From the NCBI RefSeq assembly GCF_003605385.1, contig NZ_QYTV02000008.1, positions 62,001 to 126,000 of the forward strand: a stretch of 64,000 bases of DNA, in the 5' to 3' direction. The notes below the pieces were generated by a model. That model saw only the letters and a program-made list of their open reading frames with translations. It did not search any database and was not told the DNA's origin. Position 1 is the stretch's first letter; every line of letters begins with the position of its first letter. A program made the position numbers and the translations under genes. Shown piece after piece: positions 53,228-62,028 of the stretch. This DNA comes from Siminovitchia acidinfaciens (GTDB taxonomy: Bacteria > Bacillota > Bacilli > Bacillales > Bacillaceae_C).

Positions 53228-54085
53228 ATGACATTAAAATCAATTTTGAAAAGTAATAGATTTACAAATAATTTAATTACACAAATAAGAAAATTACAGT
53301 ATAATATTATTCCTTATATTTCATCTATTATTATTTTCAATATAAAAAAAATCCTAAGAGTTACCCGTATTGATAAAAAAAGTCGTTACGAAAAGTTAAG
53401 AGAAATTAAAAATAAGCATAAAGGAGAAAGGTGTTTTATTGTAGCTACGGGCCCAAGTTTAACAATTGAAGATCTGGAAAAGCTAAAAAATGAAATAACC
53501 TTTAGTATGAATTCAATTTGTTTGGCTTTCGATGAAACTGATTGGAGACCAACTTATTTTGGTATTCAGGGGGTATATGTATTTAATAAACTTCAAAAAT
53601 ATATAGAAAAATTAGATGTCCAATGTAAATTCATAGGTGATACAATTCCAAAACAAAAAGTTTATTCGGATGATTATTATGTTTATCCAATTAATATGCT
53701 TAAACATAATATGGTACACCATAGGTATAAGACTAAATTTAGTGATGATGCCTTTGCAGTAGTATATGATGGATATTCCATCACCTATTCTCTCATTCAA
53801 ATAGCTGTATATATGGGATTTAATGAAATTTATTTACTTGGGGCGGATTGTAACTACTCAAGTAATATGAACCATCACTTTAAAGAATACGATTACGTAG
53901 ATCCAACATTTTTATTAGCAGGTGATAAAATGATTAGCGCCTACAAAGTAGCGAAGAAATATGCCGACCGTAATAATATAAAAATTTATAATGCAACTAG
54001 AGGAGGAATGCTTGAAGTATTTGAAAGGGTAGATCTCGATGCGGTATTATCAGAAAGAAATAAGGGGAAATTTAGTGCTTCGTGA
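53228..54085 (+). CDS. DUF115 / Maf-like protein, possible ulosonic-acid transferase
   Basis: 285 residues. The core GERCFIVATGPSLTIEDLEKLKNEITFSMNSICLAF, then WRPTYFGIQG, and later GYSITYSLIQIAVYMGFNEIYLLGADCNY and HHFKEYDY, matches the DUF115 (MptE-like, motility accessory factor) fold. Maf proteins of Campylobacter and others transfer CMP-nonulosonic acids. The next genes make an activated ulosonic acid (CMP-Kdo), so transferase function is plausible but inferred. GGTAGGAAAT precedes ATG. Confidence 0.75.
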   Translation: MTLKSILKSNRFTNNLITQIRKLQYNIIPYISSIIIFNIKKILRVTRIDKKSRYEKLREIKNKHKGERCFIVATGPSLTIEDLEKLKNEITFSMNSICLAFDETDWRPTYFGIQGVYVFNKLQKYIEKLDVQCKFIGDTIPKQKVYSDDYYVYPINMLKHNMVHHRYKTKFSDDAFAVVYDGYSITYSLIQIAVYMGFNEIYLLGADCNYSSNMNHHFKEYDYVDPTFLLAGDKMISAYKVAKKYADRNNIKIYNATRGGMLEVFERVDLDAVLSERNKGKFSAS

Positions 54086-54102
54086 GTATTAAATTAAGTG
54101 AT

Positions 54103-54259
54103 TGACATTGTTGCATAAAGATGTTATTTTTTTAGTGTTAATTGTTCTTTATAAAGTGTCTCTGTTACCATGGAAGTTTCTTTAACCTATAAGAATTGTG
54201 TATTAATGGATTTGTGGAAATCTATTTATTTTTTGAGGCACATGTTCTTTATAATGAAC
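54103..54259 (+). promoter_or_regulatory. Internal promoter with two SinR-type operators before the Kdo genes
   Basis: TTGACA (54103-54108) and TATTTT (54125-54130, 16-base spacer) form a likely promoter. GTTCTTTATAAAGTGT (54144-54159) lies just after the predicted start and GTTCTTTATAATGAAC (54244-54259) exactly 100 bases further, both with a perfect GTTCTTT; the second is a near-perfect dyad. Between them I see no credible gene. Confidence 0.6.
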
Positions 54260-54317
54260 AAGGCTCATTTTTTTATTTTGGATAGCATTAAAAATTTAAT
54301 GATGAGGGATGTAAAAG

Positions 54318-54983
54318 ATGAGAAAAAAAGTAGTCGCATTTGTCCCAATTAAGTTAAATAGTCAGAGATTACCAAATAAAAATATCCTACCATTAGGTGA
54401 CCAGCCATTAAGCTGGTATATATTCAATACTTTATTGGAGATCGAATCAATTGATGAAGTATGTGTTTTTTGTAGTGATGAAAAAATTATGAACTATTTA
54501 CCAACGGGCGTGAAATTTGTACAACGAGATCGTTATCTTGATGGGGACCTGGTTAAAGGCAACGATATATATAGATCTTTTATCAGTCGAGTTGACAGCG
54601 ATATTTATCTACTTGCGCACACTACATCTCCTTTTATGACTCCTAAATCGGTAGAAGTTGCATTATATAACGTTTTAAGTGAAAACTATGATTCTGCATT
54701 AAGTGTTCAGAAAAGGCAGACTTTTGTTTGGCATAAAGGGCAGACACTAAATTATGAAATCAATGATATTCCACGGACTCAGGATATCGAACCTATATAT
54801 ATAGAAACTAGTGGATTTTATATCTTTAAGAAGGAGCACTTTTTAACCCATAGGAGAAGGATCGGCTTTAAGCCGTATTTCCAAGAACTAGATGATATTG
54901 AAGCAATTGATATTGATACGAAAGAGGATTATGAATTTGCCCTAAAAATCATGAACAACAATAAAGTTCCAATAAAAATCTAA
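54318..54983 (+). CDS. CMP-ulosonic acid (CMP-Kdo type) cytidylyltransferase
   Basis: 221 residues of the NeuA/KdsB cytidylyltransferase family: [35 protein letters not shown] is the CTP-binding start (Lys/Arg in the SQRLPNKN loop), then [20 protein letters not shown] and the metal-binding Asp in [12 protein letters not shown]. By sequence it is nearer to NeuA-type enzymes than to E. coli KdsB. Because kdsA, kdsD and kdsC follow and no nonulosonate synthase (NeuB) is present, the substrate is inferred to be Kdo. The longer frame from 54170 is a shadow. Confidence 0.82.
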   Translation: MRKKVVAFVPIKLNSQRLPNKNILPLGDQPLSWYIFNTLLEIESIDEVCVFCSDEKIMNYLPTGVKFVQRDRYLDGDLVKGNDIYRSFISRVDSDIYLLAHTTSPFMTPKSVEVALYNVLSENYDSALSVQKRQTFVWHKGQTLNYEINDIPRTQDIEPIYIETSGFYIFKKEHFLTHRRRIGFKPYFQELDDIEAIDIDTKEDYEFALKIMNNNKVPIKI

Positions 54984-55006
54984 AGAAAACATTGGAGATG
55001 AACTTT

Positions 55007-55852
55007 ATGGTAAAGGAAATTAAATTACGGGATCACATAATTTTTGGTGGCAGCCATCCCTTCGTTTTAATTGCAGGCCCTTGCATGATTGAAAGTGAAC
55101 AACTTGTTATGGAAACAGCTGTAGTTATTAAAAAAATAACAGAAACACTTAATATTCCATTCGTTTTTAAAGCATCATTTGATAAAGCCAATCGTTCATC
55201 CATTTATTCGGAAAGAGGACCTGGAATTTATAAAGGGTTAGAGATCTTGGAAAAAGTGAAAAACGCTTTAAACATTCCCGTAACGACTGATATACATGAG
55301 GCAGGTCAAGCGGAGATTGTAGCTGAGGTAGTTGATATTATTCAAATTCCAGCATTTTTATGTAGACAGACTGATCTGTTAGCAAATGCCGCTAAAACAA
55401 ACAGAATCATTAACATAAAAAAGGGTCAATTTCTATCTCCTTGGGATATGAAGAATGTCATAGTAAAGATAAAAGAATCAGGAAACGATAAAATTTTATT
55501 AACCGAGCGAGGTTCTACGTTTGGGTATAACAACTTGGTTGTTGATATGCGTTCGCTGCCTACAATGAGAGGATTTAACGTCCCTGTTGTTTTCGATGCC
55601 ACGCACAGTGTGCAGATACCAGGTGGTTTAGGAACAAGTACCGATGGAAAAAGAGAGTTTGTACCGTATCTCTCCCGAGCAGCAGCGGCAATAGGTATTG
55701 ATGCATTATTTTTAGAAGTCCATCCGAATCCTGATCATGCATTATCGGATGGACCAAACATGATAAAACTTGATGAACTTGAGGAATATCTTAAACCTAT
55801 AGTGGAAATCGATCGACTTATTAAGGAAGGTGAAAAAGAAAGGAGGGTCTAA
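55007..55852 (+). CDS. kdsA: 3-deoxy-8-phosphooctulonate (Kdo-8-P) synthase
   Basis: 281 residues. KdsA condenses arabinose 5-phosphate with phosphoenolpyruvate. Diagnostic motifs: [30 protein letters not shown] (the KANRSS loop separates KdsA from DAHP synthases), [47 protein letters not shown] and [16 protein letters not shown]. Cys26 stands at the position that is Cys in metal-dependent (Aquifex-type) and Asn in metal-independent (E. coli-type) enzymes, so this one should need a divalent metal. ATG 55007 follows TTGGAGATG. It is rare in Gram-positive bacteria. Confidence 0.93.
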   Translation: MVKEIKLRDHIIFGGSHPFVLIAGPCMIESEQLVMETAVVIKKITETLNIPFVFKASFDKANRSSIYSERGPGIYKGLEILEKVKNALNIPVTTDIHEAGQAEIVAEVVDIIQIPAFLCRQTDLLANAAKTNRIINIKKGQFLSPWDMKNVIVKIKESGNDKILLTERGSTFGYNNLVVDMRSLPTMRGFNVPVVFDATHSVQIPGGLGTSTDGKREFVPYLSRAAAAIGIDALFLEVHPNPDHALSDGPNMIKLDELEEYLKPIVEIDRLIKEGEKERRV

Positions 55853-55855
55853 ACA

Positions 55856-56836
55856 GTGGAAAACTTATTAACAGCTAATGAGCATATCTTGACCATTAAA
55901 GAAGTGTTAGGCAAAGAAGCCCGGGCGATCATGAACTTAATTGATGATGTCAATCAAGAAATGGCTGAAACAATAGAAATGATCCTTGCTTGCAGGGGGA
56001 GAGTAATTGTTACTGGTGTCGGGAAATCCGGAATTATTGGTCGCAAAATAACTGCTACTTTAGCGAGCACTGGGACCCCTTCTTTATTTTTACATCCCGC
56101 CGAAGGGCTCCACGGCGATTTAGGTATGGTTACTAATTCTGATATTGTAATGGCATTGTCTAATAGCGGAGAGACTGGTGAAGTTATCAATATGATACCG
56201 TCGATTAAAAGAATAGGTGCAAAACTTATCGCTTTTGTAGGAAATGAATATTCCACTTTAGCGAAAAAAGCAGATAGTATGCTTTGTATAGGTAGGGTAA
56301 AGGAAGCCTGTCCCTTAGGATTGGCACCCACTACAAGTACCACTTTGATGCTTACTTTAGGTGACGCTATTGCCGTCGCCTTATTAAAAGCTCGTAATTT
56401 TTCGTCTGAAGATTTTGCTGTTTATCATCCAGGAGGTTCGTTAGGAAAGAGATTACTACTCACTGTTAACACTATTATTGAGATTACTAAAAAAAATCCA
56501 AAATTAAACATGGCGAATACAGTTAAAGATGCGATTTTTAGTATGACTGAATCTGGATTAGGAGCAACAAGTATTATAGATGACAATGGTAAATTAGTAG
56601 GGATTATAACAGATGGAGACATACGAAGATCATTAGGAAAAATCAAAAACTTTATGGATCTTTGTGTTAAAGATTTATTTAACCAAAATCCCATCATAAT
56701 TAAACAAAATGCTTTAGCTGTAGAGGCATTAAATATTATGGAAAATCAAAAAATCAATGTATTGCCAGTAGTAAATGATAAGAATGAACCAATAGCTATG
56801 ATTCATTTACATGATATTACTAGATTGGGTTTTTAA
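55856..56836 (+). CDS. kdsD: Arabinose-5-phosphate isomerase (SIS + two CBS domains)
   Basis: 326 residues. The SIS domain reads GRVIVTGVGKSGIIGRKITATLASTGTPSLFLHPAEGLHGDLGMV, then ALSNSGETGE; family motifs CPLGLAPTTSTT and DFAVYHPGGSLGKRL follow. Two CBS domains occupy the C-terminal 120 residues. KdsD converts ribulose 5-phosphate to arabinose 5-phosphate, the first committed step to Kdo. GTG 55856 follows AAAGGAGGG and is four bases after kdsA; kdsC starts at the next base after the stop. Confidence 0.93.
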   Translation: MENLLTANEHILTIKEVLGKEARAIMNLIDDVNQEMAETIEMILACRGRVIVTGVGKSGIIGRKITATLASTGTPSLFLHPAEGLHGDLGMVTNSDIVMALSNSGETGEVINMIPSIKRIGAKLIAFVGNEYSTLAKKADSMLCIGRVKEACPLGLAPTTSTTLMLTLGDAIAVALLKARNFSSEDFAVYHPGGSLGKRLLLTVNTIIEITKKNPKLNMANTVKDAIFSMTESGLGATSIIDDNGKLVGIITDGDIRRSLGKIKNFMDLCVKDLFNQNPIIIKQNALAVEALNIMENQKINVLPVVNDKNEPIAMIHLHDITRLGF

Positions 56837-57370
56837 ATGATGGAAAAAAATGAAATTAAATTAATCGTATTAGACGTTGACGGTGTATTAACAGATGGGA
56901 AACTATTGATTGGTTCTGATGGTGTCGAATATAAAAGTTTTCATGTGAAGGATGGAATGGGGATTAGTCTAGCTCGTTTTCACGGAATAAAGATTGCCAT
57001 GATTACTGGTAGAAAATCTGAATCTGTACACATTCGAGCAAAAGAGTTACGTGTTGATTTTTTATACGAAGGGATTACGAATAAAGAAGAAGTATTAGAT
57101 GAAATTGTAACAACACTTAATATAAGTCTACAAAATGTATTTTATATGGGTGATGATATCAATGACTTACCAGTCATTAAATTAGTTGGATTTTCAGCTG
57201 CTCCCAAAGATGCTGCAGATATTGTTAAAAGATCCGTAAGCTTTGTAAGTCATTTTAATGGTGGGAACGGAGCTGTCCGGGAAGCTATTGAAATAGTTTT
57301 GTCCTACCAAGTGGATTACGATGTTCTGGTCGAGAAATACCTAAATGAAACAATAAGGATGACTCAATAA
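56837..57370 (+). CDS. kdsC: Kdo-8-phosphate phosphatase (HAD family)
   Basis: 177 residues, the size of single-domain KdsC. HAD motifs: LDVDGVLTDGKLLIG (nucleophile Asp), MITGRKSE, a conserved Lys region and YMGDDINDLPVIK. The C-terminal FNGGNGAVREAIEIVL is the KdsC tail signature. It removes phosphate from Kdo-8-P to give free Kdo for the cytidylyltransferase. Either ATG 56837 or 56840 may start. It is packed against kdsD, and the beta-helix gene begins one base after its stop. Confidence 0.93.
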   Translation: MMEKNEIKLIVLDVDGVLTDGKLLIGSDGVEYKSFHVKDGMGISLARFHGIKIAMITGRKSESVHIRAKELRVDFLYEGITNKEEVLDEIVTTLNISLQNVFYMGDDINDLPVIKLVGFSAAPKDAADIVKRSVSFVSHFNGGNGAVREAIEIVLSYQVDYDVLVEKYLNETIRMTQ

Positions 57371-57371
57371 T

Positions 57372-59540
57372 ATGAGGAAATGGATGATATTATCCGTAGT
57401 TGTATTGGCTTTAATAATAAGTTCCATTGTTTTAGTCGATAGGGGTATTAAACCGTCTTCAGAATCCGCAGGTCAAAACAAAAGTACGCTTAAAAATCCA
57501 GTCTATGAACTTGAATTGGACCGATGGGGCGTTCATAAAGATGGGACTCATCCGCGGGAGACTACTAAAGGGATCAATGCTGCACTTAAATGGGCAAAGG
57601 AAAACGATTATAAAACCTTTAAAATTCCGGATGGAACGTATCTCATTTCCAAAGGTACAGAACAAGATGATTCCGAAGCGAGTATCAAAATGGTTAGCGA
57701 CATGGATCTGCTGTTAAGTGAAAAAACAATCCTGCAAAAAGAGGCAAATGAATATGAAGGCTATGCAGTTCTTTCCCTCGGAAAAGAAGTGAGAAATGTG
57801 ACTGTGAAAGGCGGCACTTTCCTAGGGGATCGTGATCATCATGATTACTCAAAAAAGGGTCCTGAATCAGCGGGAACTCATGAATGGGGATACGGAATTG
57901 AAATAGTTGGTGCGGAAAATATAGTTATCGACGGAGTAAAAGCAGAACAGTTTACTGGAGACGGAATTTTTGTGGGCGGAACCACTATTACGGGGTCTCC
58001 AATTTTGGAAGAAGATTTAGAGTTGGGAAGTATTGATGATAAGGGAAATCCTGTTGAAGAAAAAGGGATGGTAAGAACCAATAACCGGACGGTTACTAAT
58101 TTCGATGATCCGGAGTATGAATCATACAAAAATATATATTTTTGGCTTCCTGAGGGAATCGACGAAGGCAGTAAAGTAGATGTGTATTTTTATCGAAAAG
58201 ACGGTAGTTTTATTAAAGCGGATAAACAAATAGACTTCATTTCAGGTGAGTCATTAATCCCGGAGGGCGCTGATTATTTCCGTGCGGTATTTGAAGCGCC
58301 TTCAACAAAAGGAGTCAAGGTAGATCGGATGACCGTCGCCATTTCGAAGAATATCACTATTAAGAATTCCGACATCGGCTACAACAGAAGACAGGGGATC
58401 AGCTTGGTCGGGTCAGATGGTGTGCAAATCTTTAATAACCATATTCATCATACGAATGGGACTGCCCCAGAAAGTGGCATTGATATCGAACCGGGATTTT
58501 ATCCTGGAAGGAACACCATCATTAAAGGGAATAGATTCACCGACAACATCATACAGGTTGTCCTCGCTTACGGTGAGAATGTCCGGGTTGAAGATAACCA
58601 TTTTGAACAAGATCTAAAAGAAAGCGTCGGATTGGCTGCAGATCAAGGGTTTAAGGGAGATGTTGTCATAAAGGATAACAACTTTATTGGTTCAGGTTTA
58701 ACCTTGAATTCAGAGAGTGCCATGGCTGACAACAACCAATTCAAAAACGGCGCCATTACACTTTTAGGGAAGAATATTACTTTTAGCAATTCTACCCTCG
58801 TCGATGCCAGCCTTAGCGTCGGAAGTGAAGAGGGCCAGAAGATATCAAATGTAACAATGGAGCATAATGGAAATCAACCTTGGATTCTCTATATTGCAGA
58901 CAAATCGGCTCATTTGAGAGATGTTGCTATTAATGCCAAAACGCAAAAGCAAGGTCTAATATTAGGGCCAGGGAACAGCCAAAATGTCTATGATCGATTG
59001 AAAGTGGAAGATAGTGATGGATCAGGGACCGTCCTTCCTGCTGGTACATATAATCAATGTTCCTTCAAGGCAGGGAGCCTTGCAATTAATAATGCTGGGA
59101 AGTATGTTTTGGACGAATGTCTTATAAAAGGTAAAGAAAATTTGTTGATTGTAGATAGTACGTATGGAAATCCGGACGTTACTATTAAGAACTCAGTACT
59201 AGAAGTAAAAGAAGATATCGAAAATGAGGCTGCCATCTACGTTTTAGGTGCCAAGAACTTCGAACTTTTGGACAACAAGGTGTTAGCTAAAAATAACAGT
59301 AACAATGCGCCACTCATTAAGATAGGACCGTACGGGAATCCGATACATACAAATGTATTTGGTGTAACTATTAAGGGGAACATACTTCAAACGAATAAGG
59401 AAAATTCAGCAATAGACACATCTAATGCAGGTACTGATGCTCCACCATACATGGTGGAAAATAATACGATCTATAATGGTAAATTGGAAATGTCAGAAAA
59501 AGACTTGAATCGAAACAATAAATTAGTTAAACAGGAATGA
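57372..59540 (+). CDS. Membrane-anchored right-handed beta-helix protein (pectate-lyase-like)
   Basis: 722 residues. One N-terminal helix (WMILSVVVLALIISSIVLV) acts as signal or anchor, with the rest outside. WGVHKDGTHPRETTKGINAALKWAK is the pectate lyase 3-type start, and a long series of beta-helix rungs follows (NVTVKGGTF, NIVIDGVKAEQFTGDGI, ITIKNSDIGYNRRQGISLV, IFNNHIHHTNG, GIDIEPGFY). Proteins of this fold cut or epimerise acidic polysaccharides. It could process the locus polymer during secretion or release. A decayed copy is at 45467. Confidence 0.8.
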   Translation: MRKWMILSVVVLALIISSIVLVDRGIKPSSESAGQNKSTLKNPVYELELDRWGVHKDGTHPRETTKGINAALKWAKENDYKTFKIPDGTYLISKGTEQDDSEASIKMVSDMDLLLSEKTILQKEANEYEGYAVLSLGKEVRNVTVKGGTFLGDRDHHDYSKKGPESAGTHEWGYGIEIVGAENIVIDGVKAEQFTGDGIFVGGTTITGSPILEEDLELGSIDDKGNPVEEKGMVRTNNRTVTNFDDPEYESYKNIYFWLPEGIDEGSKVDVYFYRKDGSFIKADKQIDFISGESLIPEGADYFRAVFEAPSTKGVKVDRMTVAISKNITIKNSDIGYNRRQGISLVGSDGVQIFNNHIHHTNGTAPESGIDIEPGFYPGRNTIIKGNRFTDNIIQVVLAYGENVRVEDNHFEQDLKESVGLAADQGFKGDVVIKDNNFIGSGLTLNSESAMADNNQFKNGAITLLGKNITFSNSTLVDASLSVGSEEGQKISNVTMEHNGNQPWILYIADKSAHLRDVAINAKTQKQGLILGPGNSQNVYDRLKVEDSDGSGTVLPAGTYNQCSFKAGSLAINNAGKYVLDECLIKGKENLLIVDSTYGNPDVTIKNSVLEVKEDIENEAAIYVLGAKNFELLDNKVLAKNNSNNAPLIKIGPYGNPIHTNVFGVTIKGNILQTNKENSAIDTSNAGTDAPPYMVENNTIYNGKLEMSEKDLNRNNKLVKQE

Positions 59541-59587
59541 AGCCACTACCCAGATGCAGCCGTAATTTTTTAACTGGTGGTGCTGCT

Positions 59588-60049
59588 ATGTTTATTGGCA
59601 AGTATGTTTTAAGAATACTGCCGTATCTTTACATCTTATTCATTTGGGTACAATCCAGTTGGTTTAATCCTGAATCAGTGTACCGACTCTCTAATTATCT
59701 AAGCTTTCGATTGATTGTACTAATAGGCTTTTGTTTGGAACTTGCTCACTTGATTGAGTTTGGGATTTTATATTTACTGATAATTATAGCCTTCTTGACT
59801 TATGGAAATCTTACAAAGAAAAAAGAAATACTAGCCATGGGAGCGGCCATTTTATATGGGATTGTTGATGAAATCCATCAATTATTCACTCCGTATCGGT
59901 CATTTTCTACAGTGGATATCATCAAGGATGTCATTGGCGTTGTTGTCATGTGGTGGATTGTTCGAAGAGCTTACTATAAGGAAAAGCCGCCCACAATCGG
60001 AGGATTATTAAAAAAGGTTACTCAAACTTCAGCTAGAGTGAAAAGATGA
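59588..60049 (+). CDS. VanZ-like membrane protein
   Basis: About 153 residues with four hydrophobic helices. The VanZ motif IVDEIHQLFTPYRSFSTVDIIKDVIG near residue 95 is clear. VanZ-domain proteins occur in glycan and teichoic acid gene sets, but their reaction is unknown. ATG 59588 follows GGTGGTGCTGCT; the longer reading from 59537 overlaps the beta-helix gene and is unlikely. The stop overlaps the glutaminase start by four bases. Confidence 0.82.
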   Translation: MFIGKYVLRILPYLYILFIWVQSSWFNPESVYRLSNYLSFRLIVLIGFCLELAHLIEFGILYLLIIIAFLTYGNLTKKKEILAMGAAILYGIVDEIHQLFTPYRSFSTVDIIKDVIGVVVMWWIVRRAYYKEKPPTIGGLLKKVTQTSARVKR

Positions 60050-61035
60050 ATTCAATTTCTTATATAAATAATCCTCTTAGTACATACTACCAAATGGTGA
60101 TGAATATGGCGTGTCGCTCCAATCAAGAATTAAAGGCTTTTGTTAATGAAGCGAGAAATTGTACAACATTCGGTCATATAGCTGATTATATTCCGGTACT
60201 TGGAAAAGCCCGTCCGGATGATTTATCCATTGCTATTTATTATCCCGATGGAGAATGTGTTTCCGCGGGAGAAATTGAGAAAAAGTTTACACTGCAAAGT
60301 ATTTCAAAAGTGATTAGCCTTGCACTTGTTTTAATGGACAGAGGAAAAGAACAAGTTTTTCAGCGAGTTGGAATGGAGCCTACAGGCGACCCCTTCAATT
60401 CAATAGCAAAGCTGGAAACTACGGCTCCTGCTAAACCTCTGAATCCCATGATTAATGCGGGTGCTCTTGTTGTAACGCATATGATCGAAGGAGAAGAGGT
60501 CGAGAACAGGCTTCAGCGCCTTTTATCATTAATCAGACAAATGGCAAATAATCCTTCTATTCAAGTTAATGAAGAAGTGGCTCGTTCAGAGTTTGAAACA
60601 TCCCAATTGAACAGGGCACTTTGCTACTTTTTAAGGCAACATAAAGTCCTGGACGAAGATGTTGAGGATTTAATGGATTTATATACGAAGCAGTGTGCAA
60701 TCGAAATGAATTGTCTAGAATTGGGAAGAATTGGAATGGTTTTTGCGATGAACGGCTATGATCCTGACAGCAAAAAACAGCTTATCCCTGAAGATATTGC
60801 GCGTATATGCAAAACATTCATGGTGACTTGCGGTATGTATAACGCCTCCGGGGAATTTGCAATTAAAATCGGGATTCCTGCCAAAAGCGGTGTTTCTGGC
60901 GGAATTATGGGGGCCGTTCCTGAAAGATTTGGGATCGGGATTTTCGGACCAGCCCTAGATGAAAAGGGAAACAGTATTGCTGGAATTAAGTTGCTGGAAT
61001 TACTGTCGGAGAATTATCAATTAAGTATGTTTTAA
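60046..61035 (+). CDS. glsA: Glutaminase (serine-dependent beta-lactamase fold)
   Basis: 329 residues, the full family length. Hydrolyses glutamine to glutamate and ammonia. The active-site SxxK lies in FTLQSISKVISLAL near residue 85; also NPMINAGALVVTHMI, MYNASGEFAIKIGIPAKSGVSGGIMGAVP. It starts within the VanZ-like stop (ATGA), so it is translationally coupled to the end of the eps series. Its place there may be chance, or it may supply glutamate and ammonia in biofilm conditions. It converges with the MBL gene on a shared hairpin. Confidence 0.93.
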   Translation: MNSISYINNPLSTYYQMVMNMACRSNQELKAFVNEARNCTTFGHIADYIPVLGKARPDDLSIAIYYPDGECVSAGEIEKKFTLQSISKVISLALVLMDRGKEQVFQRVGMEPTGDPFNSIAKLETTAPAKPLNPMINAGALVVTHMIEGEEVENRLQRLLSLIRQMANNPSIQVNEEVARSEFETSQLNRALCYFLRQHKVLDEDVEDLMDLYTKQCAIEMNCLELGRIGMVFAMNGYDPDSKKQLIPEDIARICKTFMVTCGMYNASGEFAIKIGIPAKSGVSGGIMGAVPERFGIGIFGPALDEKGNSIAGIKLLELLSENYQLSMF

Positions 61036-61040
61036 AACCG

Positions 61041-61067
61041 GGGCTCGGCTGACTCACAGCCGAGCAA
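61041..61067. terminator. Hairpin between glsA and the MBL gene
   Basis: GCTCGGCTG (61043-61051) and CAGCCGAGC (61057-61065) form a perfect 9-bp stem. On the minus strand it is followed by CCCGGTTTT. The stop codon of the minus-strand gene lies in its loop. It probably ends both converging transcripts. Confidence 0.65.
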
Positions 61068-62019
61068 CTTGCTTGGAAACATACCGCCAAATTCCGTTCA
61101 CTAACTCTTTCCCAACCCTCCCCCTCTCCTCCAAATAATCCAAATGCCCAATCACTTCCGACATGACAAGTGAGAATTGCTTCTCGTATATATCCTTATA
61201 ATATGCCCGCGCAATGTCGCCCGCTGTTGCATATCCAGCCTCTACCAAACCCAGGAATTTCTCGGCCTTCCTCCCAATCCCTGCCATTCTTTTTTCAATC
61301 AATTCACGAGGATTTTCAATCAAGACCCCATGCCCAGAAAAGACTGTATCCATTGGAGTAGACAGGACTTTTTTCAATGAATCGTTATGGGCAGAAAGCG
61401 AACGGATTCTCTCTCCGGTTGCGTCCGGCTCAACCAAGGCATTGCTGGAAATATGGCTGATCAACAGATCACCTGCAAAAAGCCAATCCTCGTCCGCGGC
61501 ATATAGAGCAATTTGGTCTGGTGCGTGTCCGGGAACTTCAATAATCTCAAAATTTTCAAAGCGGCCCGGACTCAACTCATAAAGATCACATTCAATTTTT
61601 TGTGACTCATTTGCCTCTGCTGCTTTCCTTAGGTGCTCAATCTGCTTCTTCCCGGATTCGCCGCAGCCCATTTCCTTGTAAAGTTTGCTAAAAAACTCGA
61701 TTCTCCCATAGATAAATTTCTCATCTCTTCTCAAGCGCGGAAAGGCAAGAGGGTGGGCGTACACCGGAACGGGATTTGTAGATGCGATTCTGTTTACGAG
61801 TCCGACGTGGTCGATATGATGATGGGTCAGAATGATGTGGGAAATATCCTTAATCTCCAGCCCATTTTTGTTCAAAGTATCGTTCAAAGCATTCCAGCAC
61901 TCATTGTTATTTAAACCCGCATCAATCAATATGAGGGACTCGTCTGTCTTAAGTAAATAAAAATTGATGCTTTTTAAGGAAGATCTGACTGGGACAATAA
62001 TCGGGAATACTTCTGTCAA
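61054..62019 (-). CDS. MBL-fold metallo-hydrolase
   Basis: About 321 residues. The metallo-beta-lactamase motif is complete: IILTHHHIDHVG near residue 60, then VPGHAPDQIALY near 170 and WLFAGDLLI, with VFSGHG after. It resembles Bacillus glyoxalase-II-like or lactonase-like hydrolases; the substrate is not predictable. A C-terminal roughly 70-residue helical domain (HLDYLEERGRVGKEL) looks like a winged helix. TTG 62019 lies nine bases after AGAGGAG; GTG 62028 directly abuts that site and is less likely. Confidence 0.85.
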   Translation of the reverse strand: MTEVFPIIVPVRSSLKSINFYLLKTDESLILIDAGLNNNECWNALNDTLNKNGLEIKDISHIILTHHHIDHVGLVNRIASTNPVPVYAHPLAFPRLRRDEKFIYGRIEFFSKLYKEMGCGESGKKQIEHLRKAAEANESQKIECDLYELSPGRFENFEIIEVPGHAPDQIALYAADEDWLFAGDLLISHISSNALVEPDATGERIRSLSAHNDSLKKVLSTPMDTVFSGHGVLIENPRELIEKRMAGIGRKAEKFLGLVEAGYATAGDIARAYYKDIYEKQFSLVMSEVIGHLDYLEERGRVGKELVNGIWRYVSKQVARL

Positions 62020-62028
62020 AGTGGTCAC

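Noticed and set aside
54170-54352. 60-codon frame before the cytidylyltransferase
   Set aside because: It spans the second SinR-type box, has no ribosome site and overlaps the real gene.
55007-55852. DAHP synthase (shikimate pathway) instead of KdsA
   Set aside because: The KANRSS loop and the flanking kdsD and kdsC genes identify KdsA; DAHP synthases of this class have a different loop there.
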